A stretch of DNA of 64,000 bases from Macrolepiota albuminosa. Its lineage: Eukaryota > Basidiomycota > Agaricomycetes > Agaricales > Agaricaceae. The stretch is from assembly GCA_027475525.1 (NCBI GenBank), contig JAMWFC010000116.1:2789826-2853825 (forward strand), written 5' to 3'. The first letter of the stretch is position 1. Each line of letters starts with the position of its first letter. The position numbers and the translations under genes were made by a program. Below the pieces are notes generated by a model. The model did no database searches and was not told where the DNA came from. It worked only from the letters and a program-made list of their open reading frames with translations. Shown one piece after another: positions 62,152 through 64,000 of the stretch.

Positions 62152-64000
62152 TCAACCCCAGCGCCGAGTTGGGCTTGACGATCCTGGCGCACTATCCATG
62201 CGAGCCCGTCGTGGCCAACCGGAATCAACAGGCCTTGGCGGATATTCGTTTCCGCGCGGTCGCCCTCTGCCCCCAGAACCTGTGCCACGCCCCCCACGCG
62301 AATTCCGACCTCCGCGATCATCGCGTTCGTAGATTGTTCCCGGCTTAGTACCTCCAGGCCTATCCCATGATAATGGTGGGGGACGCTGTGGCGGTGGCTG
62401 GTTTGACTGAGGTATTGATGGTGGTTGATATGGTCCCCCTCCACCATATCCGTGCGGGTCGTTCTGCCAGGGTTGGCCTGAGTGTGGAGGATAGACTTCT
62501 GGTTGATGTTGGGGAGGGATAATGGAAGGCGGAGGTGGAGGCAGAAGTTGAGGGTGTGGTTGATTTTGGGGCGGCGGAAGGGCCGGTAGGGGAAGAGTGC
62601 CGTTGGCTGTAAGCGTCTGGATCATGAGCTGAATTTGTTCTGGAGTAAGGGATGCGACTTCTGCTGCAATGTTGGCTGGTAAAGGAGGGGCCGGCGGTGT
62701 TGTTTGAGGGAACGGCGGGGTAGCTGCAGGTGGAAGTGAAGGGGGCTGTATCTGATGCGGCACTGGAGGAAAAGAGGGGATGGCAGGTGCTGGTGGTGCT
62801 GGCAGTGGAGCTAACTTTCCTTTGTTGAGCACCCAAATTCCAATCAGGAGGTTAGCCTTTCGAGTTTTTGGCAGATGAAGGTTGTCAAGCAACTCCATGT
62901 ACTCTGGCAAAGGATCACTTGACAACAATGGGATGATATATAGTTCACGCCCTGGGTGGTAGTCTTTCGGTTTCATACCCCAGGGAAATATAAGCCCGTG
63001 TCGTCTATCAACCCAGATTAAACATGGCGTTTATGAAGTAGTTGAACGAAGTACTTACCCTTTTGCGATCAGGAAGTCGCTAAGGATTCGGATTCCGATA
63101 TCTTCACCCACAGGCGAAAATGCAACAGCAATAAGTTCTTTGGCAGAGTTCATCCGCATCTGTAGAAGAAACTTGCTTGAATTATCGACCGGTACGCGGC
63201 CGTCGATACGGAGAAAATCAGAAGGAAACAATGTCCTCCAAAGCACTGAATTATGCTCCAACGGACTTCCTCCCACCTGACGGGCGTTTACAGATACCTC
63301 TTGAGGTACGGTGGAGTCCAATGGCATGGAGATCTAAAAGAGTCGTGAATAAGGCAAGATGAACGATAATCGAAAACCTCAAACCTTTCCGGTCCACACG
63401 TGCGGGAGTGCATCAAAAACTGCATGTTGTGCCTCAATTAAATTGGCACCAGAGTCTTTCTCTTCCAGAAGCATATCAAAATCATAATCATCTGTCCCAC
63501 CGCCGCCCTCAAAATTAAATTGGCACCAGAGTCTTTCTCTTCCAGAAGCATATCAAAATCATAATCATCTGTCCCACCGCCGCCCTCAAGATCCATGAGC
63601 GTATCCTTGTCGTCGGCGACGGCCTTGGAGACGAGGTAGAAGCTGATGGCACTTCAGTCGGTGGTCAGGTTTTGGAGCATTCCAAAGTGCATCGAGGTCG
63701 AACGACGAAGAATTCGAACGCTCACCGATCTGAGCGAGGGGAAAGTTTCCGTCGAAAAGATCGGAGATGGGATGGCTCAGTAGACCCTAAAGAGGTCTTA
63801 TTCTCGTTGATAGCGGCGTGTGGACTCGTGGTGGTGAGGATGAGGGCACTGGAACTGTTGATGTGACAGGTACCTCCTCATCAATGTTGATGAAGTCCGC
63901 AAGATTGAGCTCGAGCTCTGCAGTATCGACAAAAGGCTGCGGACAGGTACCTCCTCATCAATGTTGATGAAGTCCGCAAGATTGAGCTCGAGCTCTGCAG
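62152..64000 (-). CDS. SPOC-domain protein, Bye1-like (5' end beyond window)
   Basis: The part seen starts, in coding order, with a conserved acidic block (GGGGTDDYDFDMLLEEKDSG, ANLIEAQHAVFDALPHVWTG) leading into a SPOC domain: KISMPLDSTVPQEVSVNARQ, VLWRTLFPSDFLRIDGRVPV, KFLLQMRMNSAKELIAVAFS, and after an intron (about 62993-63057) RHGLIFPWGMKPKDYHPGRE and LYIIPLLSSDPLPEYMELLD. The rest is a long Pro/Gln/Gly-rich tail ending PTRRWG at TGA 62152. SPOC after an acidic linker is typical of Bye1/PHF3-type regulators that bind RNA polymerase II; the PHD and TFIIS-like domains expected upstream would lie past 64000. Two 77-base tandem repeats (63436-63589 and 63865 to beyond the end) break the frame. 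Confidence 0.72.
63436..63589. repeat. 77-base tandem repeat 23 (63436-63512, 63513-63589)
   Basis: Exact units in the SPOC-protein gene. Confidence 0.97.
63865..64000. repeat. 77-base tandem repeat 24 (63865-63941, 63942-end)
   Basis: The second unit is cut by the window end after 59 matching bases; period 77. Confidence 0.93.

Overview
This window looks like nuclear DNA of a filamentous basidiomycete, most likely an agaricomycete (mushroom-forming fungus). Genes are dense and split by many short introns of about 45-70 bases. Several products are typical of that group: a fungal DOPA 4,5-dioxygenase, a Ppo-type fatty-acid dioxygenase, an F-box protein with an ISQLPPEILSKIF-type N-terminus, a Vps62-like secreted protein, an NDR kinase of the Cbk1/Orb6 type and an APSES/ankyrin MBF subunit. 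The tRNA genes carry small introns. No operons, phage or CRISPR elements are present.

Layout. 1-1458 (-): 3'-incomplete MVP1-type sorting nexin. 1704-4918 (-): protein O-mannosyltransferase PMT4. 5316-6334 (-): rRNA processing factor RRP7. 6783-10453 (-): RING / PH-like / VWA scaffold resembling Ste5/Far1, divergent from a DOPA dioxygenase (10544-11339, +). 11479-11721 (-): small Cys-rich ORF. 11955-12036 (-): tRNA-His. 12321-13852 (+): cystathionine beta-synthase. 14663-24454 (+): the large TEL1/ATM kinase. 25212-27641 (-): PAK kinase. 28140-28880 (-): decayed GH43 glycosidase. 29863-29945 (+): tRNA-Gly. 30319-30561 (-): decayed fragment of a Vps62-like gene, followed by the intact gene (31193-32907, -). 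34295-36204 (-): F-box protein. 36288-37381 (+): epsilon-COP. 38357-43077 (+): Ppo dioxygenase/P450-like protein. 43424 to about 46500 (-): unknown coiled-coil protein. 47197-51133 (-): YVC1-type TRP channel, divergent from an MBP1-like MBF subunit (51428-54399, +). 54523-56496 (-): splicing factor PRP4. 57102-59212 (+): Cbk1/Orb6 kinase. 60269-61937 (+): L-arabinitol/sorbitol dehydrogenase. 62152 to the window end (-): 5'-incomplete SPOC-domain (Bye1-like) protein.

The dominant structural signal is not biological machinery. Twenty-five places carry a direct tandem repeat with a period of exactly 77 bases; in 24 of them the full unit is repeated and in one only 35 bases match. They fall without regard to exon, intron or intergenic position. 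In exons they shift the frame (77 is not a multiple of 3), and deleting one copy restores a conserved protein. A fixed length of 77 points to uncollapsed k-mer overlaps between contigs in the assembly. Many apparently broken genes (PMT4, MVP1, MBP1, LAD, TEL1, Cbk1) are therefore probably intact in the organism.

Real biology worth attention: a Ppo enzyme whose P450 half has lost the heme-ligand Cys; MluI cell-cycle boxes in the promoter of the MBF subunit itself; a diverged tandem promoter duplication carrying CreA/Mig1-type sites upstream of the sugar alcohol dehydrogenase; two consecutive micro-exons (9 and 10 bases) in the TRP channel; a GC-AG intron; two decayed genes; and an unexplained ~150-base dispersed repeat. 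I found no convincing new multi-gene system.
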